Positions 49,485 through 57,943 of a DNA stretch of 64,000 nt are shown in pieces; the first letter of the stretch is position 1, and each line of letters begins with the position of its first letter. This DNA is from Avoscillospira sp045580485 (GTDB taxonomy: Bacteria > Bacillota > Clostridia > Oscillospirales > Oscillospiraceae). The DNA lies in NCBI GenBank assembly GCA_045580485.1, contig JAZNNW010000044.1:1-64000 (forward strand), written 5' to 3'. The translations under genes and the position numbers were made by a program. A model generated the notes under the pieces. It was not told the DNA's origin. It ran no database searches and worked only from the letters and a program-made list of their open reading frames with translations.

Positions 49485-50732
49485 ATGAAAACAAGAGCAG
49501 TCCGTCTTTACGGCGAAAATGACCTGAGACTGGAAGAATTTGAACTTCCCCCTCTGAACGATGGCGACATTCTCATCAAAATCGTTTCCGACAGTGTCTG
49601 TATGTCTACCTATAAAACCGTCAAGCAGGGTTCCCGGCACATTCGCGTGCCCAATGACATCGCCCAGAAGCCTGTCATCGTGGGGCATGAATTCTGTGCA
49701 CGGATCGAAGCTGTCACCGACAAATGGAGCGACAAATACCGTGTTGGCGAAAAAGTCATCATGCCCCCTGCCCTGACCTATCTGGAGGGTATGCAGACCA
49801 TCGGCTATTCCTTTGGGGAAATCGGCGGGGACGCAACCTACTGCATCGTCAGAGATCACATGATCGAACACGGATATCTCATTAAACTGGAAAGCGACGC
49901 CTATTTCAGCGGTTCTCTGATCGAACCCGTATCCTGCGTGGTCAGAGGATATAAGGGTAGTCTGCATCTGGATGACGATCTCATGCCCTACGGCAATATC
50001 AAGCCGGGCGGCAAAACGGCAATTCTGGCGGGCTGCGGTCCCATGGGTCTTGCCGCCATCGATGTTGCCCTTCATGGACCTGTCAAGCCCGCCCTCCTTT
50101 TGGTCACAGACATTGATGCACAACGGCTTGCCCGTGCAAAGGAGCTTTTTGATCCCAGTAAAGCGGCAGAGGACGGCATCACCCTGATTTTTTCTGCCTC
50201 CACTGACAGGCAGGAGCTTCTCTCCCTGTCTGGAAATACAGGATTTGACGATGTTTTCGTCTATACCCCTCATGCGGATGTGGTGGAACTGGCAGACAAG
50301 CTGCTGGCCTTCGACGGATGTCTGAACTTCTTTGCAGGACCTCTGGACAAGGATTTCAGCGCAAAGTTCAATTTCTACAATGCCCATTATCAGCAGCATC
50401 ATGTATCCGGCACCAGCGGCAGCACCATCGGCGATATCCACGATGTGGTGGAAATGCTGGGGAAAAAGCAGATCGATCCTGCCGTAATGATCACCCACAT
50501 TGGCGGCTTGAATGCCACCATTGATACGACCCTGCATCTGCCCGAAATCCCCGGCGGCAAAAAGCTGATCTATCCCCACATTTCTCTGCCCCTGACCGCC
50601 ATTGACAGCTTTGCCCAATTGGGCAAAGAGGATTCTCGCTTTGCAGCTCTTGCAGGCATCGTTTCCAGTCACAACGGTCTGTGGTGTGCGGAAGCCGAGG
50701 CATATTTACTCAATCATTTTTCAGAGCAGTAA
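49485..50732 (+). CDS. Zinc-type dehydrogenase, L-sorbose-1-phosphate reductase-like
   Basis: 415-aa medium-chain dehydrogenase. The zinc/active region SDSVCMSTYKTVKQGS (residues ~39-54) and VIVGHEFCARIEAV (~66-79) match the SorE subgroup better than usual alcohol dehydrogenases. The Rossmann motif AILAGCGPMGLAAIDVAL (~179-196) binds NAD(P). It would turn a ketohexose-1-phosphate such as L-sorbose-1-P into the hexitol-6-P. It starts 10 nt after the aldolase gene under the same SorC operator. No PTS sugar transporter is next to it. Confidence 0.82.
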   Translation: MKTRAVRLYGENDLRLEEFELPPLNDGDILIKIVSDSVCMSTYKTVKQGSRHIRVPNDIAQKPVIVGHEFCARIEAVTDKWSDKYRVGEKVIMPPALTYLEGMQTIGYSFGEIGGDATYCIVRDHMIEHGYLIKLESDAYFSGSLIEPVSCVVRGYKGSLHLDDDLMPYGNIKPGGKTAILAGCGPMGLAAIDVALHGPVKPALLLVTDIDAQRLARAKELFDPSKAAEDGITLIFSASTDRQELLSLSGNTGFDDVFVYTPHADVVELADKLLAFDGCLNFFAGPLDKDFSAKFNFYNAHYQQHHVSGTSGSTIGDIHDVVEMLGKKQIDPAVMITHIGGLNATIDTTLHLPEIPGGKKLIYPHISLPLTAIDSFAQLGKEDSRFAALAGIVSSHNGLWCAEAEAYLLNHFSEQ

Positions 50733-50767
50733 CATCCTACACAGAAAGCTGACGGAGGTGCAGTCCT

Positions 50768-51124
50768 ATGAAAAAAGATATTCATCCGGCTGTCCGGCAC
50801 ATCTGCGAATACATCGATCTGCATCTGACAGAGGATCTCTCTTACCGGCATCTGAAAGAGCGCCTGCAGCTTTCTCAGTATGATTTGACCGGCAGATTTC
50901 CCAGATACACCGGCTTCACCTTAACCGACTACATCATTCACCGGCGCCTGGAATTGGTTATCTCCAAGGTTCTCAAAGGGACCAGATTGGAAATTGCCGT
51001 CTACAGTTCCGGGTTCAACACATATTCTCATTTTTATAAAGAGTTCCGTGCGCATTACGGCACTGCACCCAGAGCCTATTTCACAGCCCTACGGAATAGC
51101 AATAAAAAGACCACAACCCTTTAA
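50768..51124 (+). CDS. Stand-alone AraC-type DNA-binding domain protein
   Basis: 118-aa protein consisting almost only of the AraC double HTH: VRHICEYIDLHLTEDLSYRHL (residues ~9-29), LTGRFPRYTGFTLTDYIIHRR and a second HTH LEIAVYSSGFNTYSHFYKEFRAHYG. It has no sensing domain, like SoxS/MarA. The ATG follows CGGAGG, 35 nt after the reductase gene, so it may be the last gene of that operon. The stop codon lies in the loop of a bidirectional hairpin. Confidence 0.85.
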   Translation: MKKDIHPAVRHICEYIDLHLTEDLSYRHLKERLQLSQYDLTGRFPRYTGFTLTDYIIHRRLELVISKVLKGTRLEIAVYSSGFNTYSHFYKEFRAHYGTAPRAYFTALRNSNKKTTTL

Positions 51125-51140
51125 CGGGTTGTGGTCTTTT
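51104..51140 (+). terminator. Terminator after the AraC-domain gene
   Basis: AAAAGACCACAACCC-TTTAAC-GGGTTGTGGTCTTTT; the loop holds the stop codon TAA. Confidence 0.9.
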
Positions 51141-51201
51141 GGGCGGTTCTCGTCCCACCATCTCAAAAAAAATTCGCACCCCCAATGGGATGCGGATTTT
51201 T

Positions 51202-51277
51202 TGGAGCTGGTAACGGGACTTGAACCTGCGACCTGCTGATTACGAATCAGCTGCTCTACCGACTGAGCTATACCAGC
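51202..51277 (-). tRNA. tRNA-Thr (anticodon CGT)
   Basis: 76-nt tRNA on the minus strand with encoded CCA. Acceptor GCTGGTA/TACCAGC, D arm AGCTCAGTCGGTAGAGC, anticodon arm CTGAT-TCGTAAT-CAG with CGT at 34-36, T arm GGTTCAAGTCC, discriminator T. It reads ACG threonine codons. Confidence 0.93.
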
Positions 51278-51306
51278 ACATATGGAGATTTTCAAAGCTT
51301 GACGGA

Positions 51307-51395
51307 CAGCTGCTCTGCGACGCGCTAAGTGCCGCTTCGCGGTTGCGCGTCCGCACGCCCTCTGCGGAGGGTGTACCGACTGAGCTATACCAGCA
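51307..51395 (-). pseudogene. Broken tRNA-Thr copy with a GC-rich insert
   Basis: The 22 bases at 51374-51395 are identical to the 5' end of the intact tRNA (51257-51278), and the 9 bases at 51307-51315 are identical to the next tRNA segment (51248-51256). Between them sit 58 foreign bases (51316-51373) that fold into GACGCGC/GCGCGTC with an inner CCGC-TTC-GCGG, and CCCTC-TGCG-GAGGG. Beyond 51307 the match to tRNA stops, so anticodon and T arms are missing. Confidence 0.75.
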
Positions 51396-51721
51396 TACTG
51401 AAATATGATATCACAAATTCCTCTTTCCGTCAATGATGAAATCATCTGCATATATGCAGAACAAACCCAAACCTTTTTTGATCATTTCCCCATAATTAGG
51501 AGTTAACAATAATTTGCTTTGCAAGGCATCGGCAATTAAGTTATTCACATTTTCCACAGATCTTTCCACAGACAAACCCTTGAAACTGCGGAACTTACAG
51601 CCCATCTCAGGAAAATTGCACCTTTCGGCAAACGAAGTTCTTTTAGAAGTTAAAGTGTGATTTAAGTTTACATAACGACTTTTTCTTCTAAATTTCATCG
51701 TACTTTTGGAGATAAAATTGC
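51396..51721. other. AT-rich non-coding block with DnaA-box-like 9-mers
   Basis: About 320 bases clearly richer in A+T than their surroundings. A minus-strand frame of 95 codons (51411-51698) has no ribosome site and no recognisable features, so I do not call it a gene. The main signal is the cluster of 9-mers at 51541-51570. Confidence 0.55.
51541..51570 (+). promoter_or_regulatory. Cluster of three DnaA-box-like sites
   Basis: TTATTCACA (51541-51549), TTTTCCACA (51550-51558) and CTTTCCACA (51562-51570), same orientation. The first two fit the relaxed DnaA box TTWTNCACA exactly, the third differs at one base. No dnaA or dnaN gene is nearby. Confidence 0.5.
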
Positions 51722-51753
51722 AAAAACCGGGTGCAAATTTGCACCCGGTTTCT
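51722..51753. terminator. Terminator after tsaD
   Basis: Perfect 26-bp palindrome AACCGGGTGCAAA/TTTGCACCCGGTT with a T-run on the minus strand, ending the polA-rimI-tsaD transcript. Confidence 0.88.
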
Positions 51754-51758
51754 TCCGT

Positions 51759-52766
51759 TTATGCATCGATAGCCATGGTGGCATAGGCGTTCAATTCCTG
51801 CCCTGCGGTGACTCCGGAACGGAACTCATAGTAGGCCTGTGCGCCGATCATAGCGCCGTTGTCGCCGCAGAGTTTTAGGGGCGGCATATAGAGCTTTGCA
51901 CCAAGTTTTTCTGCTTCTTTCTGCAAATCTCTACGAATTCGGGAGTTAGCTGCCACACCGCCGGCAATGGCCAGCTTGCCGTAGCCGGTCTGCTTCAGCG
52001 CTTCAATGGTGCGAGGTACCAGCATCTCGCTGACTGCCAGAGAGAAGGATGCACACAAAGACGGGATATCCAGTTCCTCTCCCTTCTGCTGAGCATTGTG
52101 GATGAGATTGATGGCAGCAGTTTTCAAACCAGAAAAAGACATATCCAGCGGATTACCGCTGAGCTTCGTATGGGGCATGGGATACATGGTCTCATCCCCT
52201 GTCTGCGCCATACGATCCAGAGAGGCACCACCGGGATAAGGCATACCCAGCAGTCGAGCCACCTTGTCAAAGCACTCTCCTGCGGCATCGTCACGGGTGG
52301 TACCGAGAATCTTGAATTTGGTATAATCCTGCACATCCACAATGAGACTGTGACCGCCGGAAGCCACCAGGCATACAAAGGGCGGTTCCAGTTCGGGATA
52401 AGCCAGATAATTGGCAGCGATATGTCCACGAATATGATGAACGGGGATCAGGGGCACATCCAGCGCCAGAGCCGCTGCCTTGGCAAAGTTGACGCCCACC
52501 AGCACAGCACCGATCAGGCCGGGGGCATAGGTCACTGCCACGGCATCGATATCCTTTCTCGCCAGACCGGCAGTCTCCAGCGCCTGATCCGCCAGACCGG
52601 AAATGGCCTCCACATGCTTCCGGGATGCGATCTCCGGCACCACGCCGCCATAGATTTTATGCAGCTCCACCTGCGATGCGATGCAGTCCGTCAGAACCTT
52701 TCTGCCATCTTCTACGATGGCAACGGCGGTCTCATCGCAGGAGGATTCTACTGCCAGAATTTTCAT
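51759..52766 (-). CDS. tsaD: tRNA N6-threonylcarbamoyladenosine synthase subunit TsaD
   Basis: 335-aa ASKHA-fold enzyme that transfers threonylcarbamoyl to A37 of ANN-decoding tRNAs. Start MKILAVESSCDETAVAIVED; metal histidines in VHHIRGHIAANYL (residues ~106-118); SGGHSL and AGGVAANSRIR (~270-280) bind nucleotide. The ATG 52766 overlaps the rimI stop by 4 nt (ATGA). TsaB and TsaE partners are not in this window. Confidence 0.95.
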   Translation of the reverse strand: MKILAVESSCDETAVAIVEDGRKVLTDCIASQVELHKIYGGVVPEIASRKHVEAISGLADQALETAGLARKDIDAVAVTYAPGLIGAVLVGVNFAKAAALALDVPLIPVHHIRGHIAANYLAYPELEPPFVCLVASGGHSLIVDVQDYTKFKILGTTRDDAAGECFDKVARLLGMPYPGGASLDRMAQTGDETMYPMPHTKLSGNPLDMSFSGLKTAAINLIHNAQQKGEELDIPSLCASFSLAVSEMLVPRTIEALKQTGYGKLAIAGGVAANSRIRRDLQKEAEKLGAKLYMPPLKLCGDNGAMIGAQAYYEFRSGVTAGQELNAYATMAIDA

Positions 52767-53218
52767 ACTTCCCATTCCTTTCTGAGGATCAGAGCGTCCT
52801 CTTTGGGATTGTGATAATAATTGGGTCTGCGGCCCACCTGCACATAGCCAAGACCTGCGTAAAGGGCCTGTGCCGCCTCATTGGAGGCTCGCACCTCCAA
52901 GGTCAGGCTGTGGACTTTCTTCTCTTTCAGCAGGTTTTCCAAGGTCAGAAACAGCTGTTTTGCCAGACCTTTTCTCCGGTGACTGGGTGAAACCGCCACA
53001 TTCATCACATCGGATTCGTCCAATACCGTCTGGCTGCCCACATAGCCAACCACTTCCCCATCTGCCAAGGCTACCAGCCACAGGCTCAGAGGGTTGGTCA
53101 GCTCACTGCGGATGCTCTGATCCGGCCAGGGATCACGGAAGCAAATCTTCTCCAGTTCCGCAATGGCAGGCACATGGCATTCCTCCATGGGCACGATGGT
53201 AAATTCACTTTGCTTCAT
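52763..53218 (-). CDS. rimI: Ribosomal protein S18-alanine N-acetyltransferase
   Basis: 151-aa GNAT acetyltransferase. The acetyl-CoA loop is VSPSHRRKGLAKQLF (residues ~75-89, RRKGLA), with VMNVAVS before and LEVRASNEAAQALYAGLGY after, the RimI pattern. RimI next to tsaD is a usual arrangement. The ATG 53218 lies 14 nt inside polA; an upstream in-frame ATG at 53260 has no ribosome site. Confidence 0.92.
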   Translation of the reverse strand: MKQSEFTIVPMEECHVPAIAELEKICFRDPWPDQSIRSELTNPLSLWLVALADGEVVGYVGSQTVLDESDVMNVAVSPSHRRKGLAKQLFLTLENLLKEKKVHSLTLEVRASNEAAQALYAGLGYVQVGRRPNYYHNPKEDALILRKEWEV

Positions 53219-55709
53219 ACCAGCTTGCTCCCTGTTTGGCTTCCACCAGCAGAGGCACATCTAAGTTTGCCACCTGCTGCATTTCTTTTTCTAAGATTTC
53301 TTTCACGGCTTTGGCCTCCGCCAAAGGACACTCCACGATCAGTTCGTCGTGGACCTGCAAAATGAGGCGTGCTTTCAGCTTTTTCTGCTTTAAGGCAGCA
53401 TCCACACGGATCATAGCCAACTTGATGATATCAGCAGCCGTACCCTGAATGGGGGTATTGAGTGCTACCCGCTCCCCGAAGGAACGGAGATTGAAATTGC
53501 TGCTCTTCAGCTCCGGCAGATACCGTCTGCGCCCGTAAAGAGTGGACACAAAGCCCATTTCTTTGGCCTGCACCACGATATCCTTCATATAGTCCCGAAC
53601 GCCGCTGTAATGATCTAAGTAAGCATTCATATAGGCCTTGGCTTCCTCGGGGAACACACCGATATCCTGACTCAGAGACCATGCGGAAATACCGTAAACG
53701 ATGCCAAAGTTGACCGCCTTGGCATTTCTTCTCATATCGGCAGTGACCTCCTCCAGAGGCACATGGAACACCTGAGAAGCGGTAACGGCATGGATATCCT
53801 CACCGGTAGAAAAAGCCTTGCACATGGCTTCATCATGGGCGATATGGGCAAGGACTCTCAGCTCGATCTGGCTGTAGTCGGCATCCACCAGCACACAGCC
53901 GTCTCCGGCCACAAACATCTTGCGAATTTCGCTGCCCAATTCCCGACGGACAGGGATATTCTGCAAATTTGGCTCTGTGGAAGACAGTCTGCCCGTGTTG
54001 GTGACCATATTCTGGAAAGTGGTGTGGATACGACCGTCATCGGCAATGACCTTCAATAGGCCCTCGGCATAGGTGGAGGACAGCTTGGTCAGCATCCGGT
54101 ATTCCAGCACCGCATCTACAACGGGATGCATGGGGCGCAGCTTTTCCAATACTTCGGCATTGGTGGAATAGCCGGTTTTGGTCTTTTTCACCGGGGGCAG
54201 ACCCAGTTTTTCAAAAAGGATCTCTCCCAACTGCTTGGGAGACAGGATATTGAATTCCTGTCCTGCCAGTTCATAGACCTGGCTCTGTGCCTCGGCAATA
54301 CGACCGTTCAGCATGGAACCGAAGGACATCAGTGCCATCTGGTCAACAGTGACGCCGGTGCGCTCCATATCGGACAAAACAGCGCAAAGGGGCAGTTCAA
54401 TTTCATAATAGAGCTGTTCCATGCCCTGCTGACGCATTTGTTCTTCCAGCATAGGCTTCAGCTTCCACAGGGCAGCTGCCTCAGAAGCCAAATCTGCCAC
54501 AGTTTCATTGAGATGGACAGCGGAGAGCTTTTGTACGGAATAGTCACCTTGGGAAGGATCAAGGACATAGGAAGCCAAAGCAGCATCAAAGGGGGTCTGT
54601 TCGCACTTCCAGCCCTTGTCCAGAAGTTTGCCTCGGAGGTTCTTCCAGTCTGCACAAACTCTGGGGGCATCAGCCTCCCACAGAGGCTTAACGGCATTTA
54701 AATCCGTCAGGCAAACGCCATTTTCCCAAGCCACAGCCGCTTGATCCTCAGAAACTGCCAGAGCAAAGGCCGTTCCCGATTCCGGCAGGCAGTCACAGGC
54801 GCAGACCTCTGCTTCCTTTTTTGCAGGTTCCACAGAAACGGTATTGAGGCCATAGCGATCCATGAGCTTCAAGAACTCCAACCGCATGAACAAAGCCTTC
54901 AGTTCTTCCTTGTTTACCGGCTGACGGAGGGCATCTTCGGGCTTAAATTCGATGGGTGCTTCACAGTGAATTGTAGCCAGATCATAGGAAAGACGGGCAT
55001 TTTCTTCGCCGTTTTTCAGCTTATTTCGCAGGTTTTCTTTGATTTTTTCGCTTTCGATGTTCTCGTAGACCCCGTCCAGAGAGCCGAATTTTAAAAGGAG
55101 GTCTGTGGCGGTCTTGGGGCCAATACCTGCCACACCGGGGATATTATCGGAGCTGTCGCCCATGAGGGCTTTCAGGTCGATGAGGGTTTTAGGCTCGAAG
55201 CCGTAGTCCTGTCGGAACTGTTCTGGGGTATAGAGGGTAGTGCCCGTCTGACCGGACTTGGTGGTGACCAGTTTCACAGACACGCAGTCATTGACCAGCT
55301 GCAAACTATCCCGGTCACCGGTGATGATGGTGCATTTCCAGCCCTGCTCACAGCAAATACGGCTGACGGTGCCGATGACATCGTCTGCCTCCCAGCCCTG
55401 ACACTCATAGATGGGGATATTCATGGCGGTGAGAACCTGCTTCATGACAGGCATCTGCATAGCCAACTCCTCCGGCATGCCGTGACGGGTGGCCTTGTAC
55501 TGATCGTACTGCAAATGGCGGAAAGTGGGGCCATGGAGGTCAAAGGCCACGCACAGGGCATCGGGCTGATCTTCCTGCTCCAGCTTGTGGAGAATATTCA
55601 AAAAGCCAAAAATGGCATTGGTAAACAGACCGTCTCTGGTGGTCAAGGGACGAATCCCATAAAAGGCGCGGTTGATGACGCTGTTGCCATCCAAAATCAT
55701 CAGTTTCAT
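53205..55709 (-). CDS. polA: DNA polymerase I
   Basis: 834-aa polymerase for repair and Okazaki-fragment processing. The N-terminal 5'-3' exonuclease (residues ~1-290) has GWEADDVIGT and ITGDRDSLQLV metal aspartates. The 3'-5' exonuclease domain (~300-460) is degenerate: no DTET-type box is visible. The polymerase domain has motif A VDADYSQIELRVLAH (~608-622), motif B RRNAKAVNFGIVYGIS (~663-678) and motif C LQVHDELIVE. Upstream are TATAAT (55744-55739) and TTGAGA with an 18-bp spacer. The 3' end overlaps rimI, giving a polA-rimI-tsaD operon. Confidence 0.95.
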   Translation of the reverse strand: MKLMILDGNSVINRAFYGIRPLTTRDGLFTNAIFGFLNILHKLEQEDQPDALCVAFDLHGPTFRHLQYDQYKATRHGMPEELAMQMPVMKQVLTAMNIPIYECQGWEADDVIGTVSRICCEQGWKCTIITGDRDSLQLVNDCVSVKLVTTKSGQTGTTLYTPEQFRQDYGFEPKTLIDLKALMGDSSDNIPGVAGIGPKTATDLLLKFGSLDGVYENIESEKIKENLRNKLKNGEENARLSYDLATIHCEAPIEFKPEDALRQPVNKEELKALFMRLEFLKLMDRYGLNTVSVEPAKKEAEVCACDCLPESGTAFALAVSEDQAAVAWENGVCLTDLNAVKPLWEADAPRVCADWKNLRGKLLDKGWKCEQTPFDAALASYVLDPSQGDYSVQKLSAVHLNETVADLASEAAALWKLKPMLEEQMRQQGMEQLYYEIELPLCAVLSDMERTGVTVDQMALMSFGSMLNGRIAEAQSQVYELAGQEFNILSPKQLGEILFEKLGLPPVKKTKTGYSTNAEVLEKLRPMHPVVDAVLEYRMLTKLSSTYAEGLLKVIADDGRIHTTFQNMVTNTGRLSSTEPNLQNIPVRRELGSEIRKMFVAGDGCVLVDADYSQIELRVLAHIAHDEAMCKAFSTGEDIHAVTASQVFHVPLEEVTADMRRNAKAVNFGIVYGISAWSLSQDIGVFPEEAKAYMNAYLDHYSGVRDYMKDIVVQAKEMGFVSTLYGRRRYLPELKSSNFNLRSFGERVALNTPIQGTAADIIKLAMIRVDAALKQKKLKARLILQVHDELIVECPLAEAKAVKEILEKEMQQVANLDVPLLVEAKQGASWYEAK

Positions 55710-55738
55710 GCTTCGACCATCCTTTCTGGTATTTTATT

Positions 55739-55768
55739 ATTATAACACAGAAAGACCCATTCTCTCAA
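55739..55768 (-). promoter_or_regulatory. polA promoter
   Basis: Minus strand TTGAGA (55768-55763), 18-bp spacer, TATAAT (55744-55739), directly after the cysS terminator. Confidence 0.65.
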
Positions 55769-55771
55769 CAG

Positions 55772-55797
55772 AAAAAGGCGGCTTGCGCCGCCTTTTT
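55772..55797 (-). terminator. Terminator of the cysE-cysS operon
   Basis: AAAAAGGCGGC-TTGC?-GCCGCCTTTTT stem: arms 55772-55782 and 55787-55797, T-run on the minus strand. Confidence 0.88.
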
Positions 55798-55806
55798 GCT
55801 ATATTC

Positions 55807-57255
55807 TTAGATGCGCTTCCACTTGGCGCCGCCGGCCACATCGGTGACCTCAATGCCCATGGCTTTCAGCTCGTCACGGATGCGGTCAGCTTCGGCAAAG
55901 TTCTTTGCCTTCTTGGCATCCTGACGGGTACGGATGAGATTCTCCACAGCTTCATCGACTTCGCCGCTTTCGCTGATAACAGTGAATTCGCCTGCCTTGG
56001 GGGCAGCAGCCAGTTCTTTCCGCTTCTGCTCGGCCTTGGCCATAAGATCCAGACCCAGAACATAGTCGAAATCAGCCAGAACTGCCAGCTTGGTCTGATC
56101 GTCGGTCTTATACTTCAGAGCATCATAAACAGCGGTGATGGCCAGAGAGGTGTTCAGGTCGTTGCTCAGGGCAGTGACGAACTTCTCCTTCATGGCATCA
56201 AAGGCAGCCTGATCGATGGGTCCATCGGAAGGCTTCAGAGCGGCGATCTTCTGCACCATCTTGCCATAGGTGACCACCGCATTGTCCAGATTCTCATAGG
56301 AGAATACCAGATTTTTGCGATAATGGCTCTGGAGGCAGAACAGGCGGTAAGCCAGAGGATCATAGCCCTTGCTCTCCAACAGACTGACGGTGAGGAATTC
56401 GCCCTTGGATTTGGACATCTTACCGGAGTTGGTATTCAGATGGTGGACATGCATCCAGTAGTTGCACCACTTGTGACCGAGGAAGCTCTCGGACTGGGCG
56501 ATCTCATTGGTATGATGGGGGAAGGCATTGTCGATACCGCCGCAGTGGATATCCAGATCTTCGCCCAGGTGCTTCATGGAGATACCGGAGCACTCAATGT
56601 GCCAGCCGGGATAGCCAACGCCCCAGGGAGAATCCCACTTGAGAGCCTGATCCTCAAACTTGGACTTGGTGAACCACAGAACAAAATCGTTTTTATTGCG
56701 CTTGTTGGTGTCCTCTTCCACACCCTCACGGACGCCGACTGCCAGATCTTCCTCGTCATGGTCGTTGAAGATATAGTAACGGTCCAGCTTGGAGGCATCG
56801 AAGTAGATATTGCCGCCGGCTTCGTAGGCAAAGCCCTTTTCCAGCAGGCCGGAGACGATTTTGATATATTCATCGATGCAGTTGGTGGCAGGCTCCACCA
56901 CATCGGGACGCTTGATATTCAGCTTCTGGCAGTCAGAGAAGAAGGCGTCCGTATAGAACTGGGCGATCTCCATGACGGACTTGTTTTCCCGCTTGGCGCC
57001 CTTGAGCATCTTATCCTCGCCGGTATCGGCATCGGAAGCCAGATGACCCACATCGGTGATGTTCATGACGCGCTTGACATTGTAGCCCACATACCGCAGG
57101 GTCTTTTCCAGCACATCCTCCATGATGTAGGAACGCAGGTTGCCGATATGGGCAAAGTGATAGACCGTGGGGCCGCAGGTGTACATCTTGACCAGATCCG
57201 GGTTGTTGGGGATAAATTCTTCCTTTTTTCTCGTTGCAGAGTTATACAAATACAT
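55807..57255 (-). CDS. cysS: Cysteinyl-tRNA synthetase
   Basis: 482-aa class I aminoacyl-tRNA synthetase charging tRNA-Cys. HIGH motif TVYHFAHIGNLRS (residues ~30-42) and KMSKSKGEF (~274-282) are present. Zinc ligands are MYTCGPT, GWHIECSGI and the HxxE in HHTNEIAQ. The ATG follows AGGAGGAAAC. It is 16 nt after cysE and shares the upstream T-box, so synthesis and charging of cysteine are co-regulated. Confidence 0.95.
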   Translation of the reverse strand: MYLYNSATRKKEEFIPNNPDLVKMYTCGPTVYHFAHIGNLRSYIMEDVLEKTLRYVGYNVKRVMNITDVGHLASDADTGEDKMLKGAKRENKSVMEIAQFYTDAFFSDCQKLNIKRPDVVEPATNCIDEYIKIVSGLLEKGFAYEAGGNIYFDASKLDRYYIFNDHDEEDLAVGVREGVEEDTNKRNKNDFVLWFTKSKFEDQALKWDSPWGVGYPGWHIECSGISMKHLGEDLDIHCGGIDNAFPHHTNEIAQSESFLGHKWCNYWMHVHHLNTNSGKMSKSKGEFLTVSLLESKGYDPLAYRLFCLQSHYRKNLVFSYENLDNAVVTYGKMVQKIAALKPSDGPIDQAAFDAMKEKFVTALSNDLNTSLAITAVYDALKYKTDDQTKLAVLADFDYVLGLDLMAKAEQKRKELAAAPKAGEFTVISESGEVDEAVENLIRTRQDAKKAKNFAEADRIRDELKAMGIEVTDVAGGAKWKRI

Positions 57256-57271
57256 ATCCGTTTCCTCCTGT

Positions 57272-57892
57272 TTATGTTTCTTTTATGGTATCCAGCCGAG
57301 CTTCCAGATCCATGATCTGCAGGCGCAGCTGTTCAATTTCCAGCATGACCGGGTCGGGGGTATGAATGTGGTCCAGCTTTTCACCGCTGAGCCGCACCAC
57401 CCGTCCGGGAACGCCGACTACCGTTGCACCTTCAGGCACTTCCCGAAGGACTACGGAGTTGGCGGCAATACGGGCATTATCGCCCACCTTAAAGGGACCG
57501 AGAACTTTGGCACCGCTGCCCACCATGACATTGTTGCCCAAAGTGGGATGGCGCTTGCCCACATCCTTACCGGTACCACCTAAGGTCACATTCTGATAGA
57601 GCAGGCAGTCATCGCCGATCTCGGCAGTTTCACCGATGACAATGCCGGTGCCGTGGTCAATGACCAATCTTCTGCCAATGGTGGCACCGGGATGGATCTC
57701 GATGCCGGTAAAGAACTTACAGCTCTGGCTGATCCATCTTGCCAGAAAGCGCATTTTATGGGTATGGAGCCAATGGGCAATCCGATAGCTGATGGTAGCA
57801 TGCAGACCGTTATACAACAGGAGAATTTCCAGTCCGCTTTTGGCAGCCGGGTCATTCTTCTTGTATGCACGGATGTCCTCCAGAATATGCAT
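57272..57892 (-). CDS. cysE: Serine O-acetyltransferase
   Basis: 206-aa hexapeptide-repeat transferase: serine + acetyl-CoA gives O-acetylserine, the cysteine precursor. Left-handed beta-helix repeats run from IEIHPGATIGRRLVIDHGTG (residues ~64-83) to GATVVGVPGRVV; catalytic DH in VIDHGTGIVIGET. A C-terminal helical tail (DPVMLEIEQLRLQIMDLEA) follows. The ATG 57892 is 6 nt after AGGAGGGA; the upstream frame runs into the T-box and is rejected. Confidence 0.94.
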   Translation of the reverse strand: MHILEDIRAYKKNDPAAKSGLEILLLYNGLHATISYRIAHWLHTHKMRFLARWISQSCKFFTGIEIHPGATIGRRLVIDHGTGIVIGETAEIGDDCLLYQNVTLGGTGKDVGKRHPTLGNNVMVGSGAKVLGPFKVGDNARIAANSVVLREVPEGATVVGVPGRVVRLSGEKLDHIHTPDPVMLEIEQLRLQIMDLEARLDTIKET

Positions 57893-57904
57893 AGGTTCCC
57901 TCCT

Positions 57905-57943
57905 ATAAAAAAGCCCGCCCCTTGAAAAGATCAAGAGGCGGGT
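57905..57943 (-). terminator. T-box terminator of the cysE leader
   Basis: CCCGCCTCTTGA pairs with TCAAGGGGCGGG (minus strand), followed by CTTTTTT. It competes with the T-box antiterminator. Confidence 0.9.

Noticed and set aside
51089..51451. Minus-strand frame of 120 codons over the tRNA region
   Set aside because: It contains AGIAQSV twice, the classic false translation of tRNA sequence.
51411..51698. 95-codon minus-strand frame in the AT-rich gap
   Set aside because: No ribosome site, no recognisable motif, and part of the peptide comes directly from the DnaA-box-like repeats.
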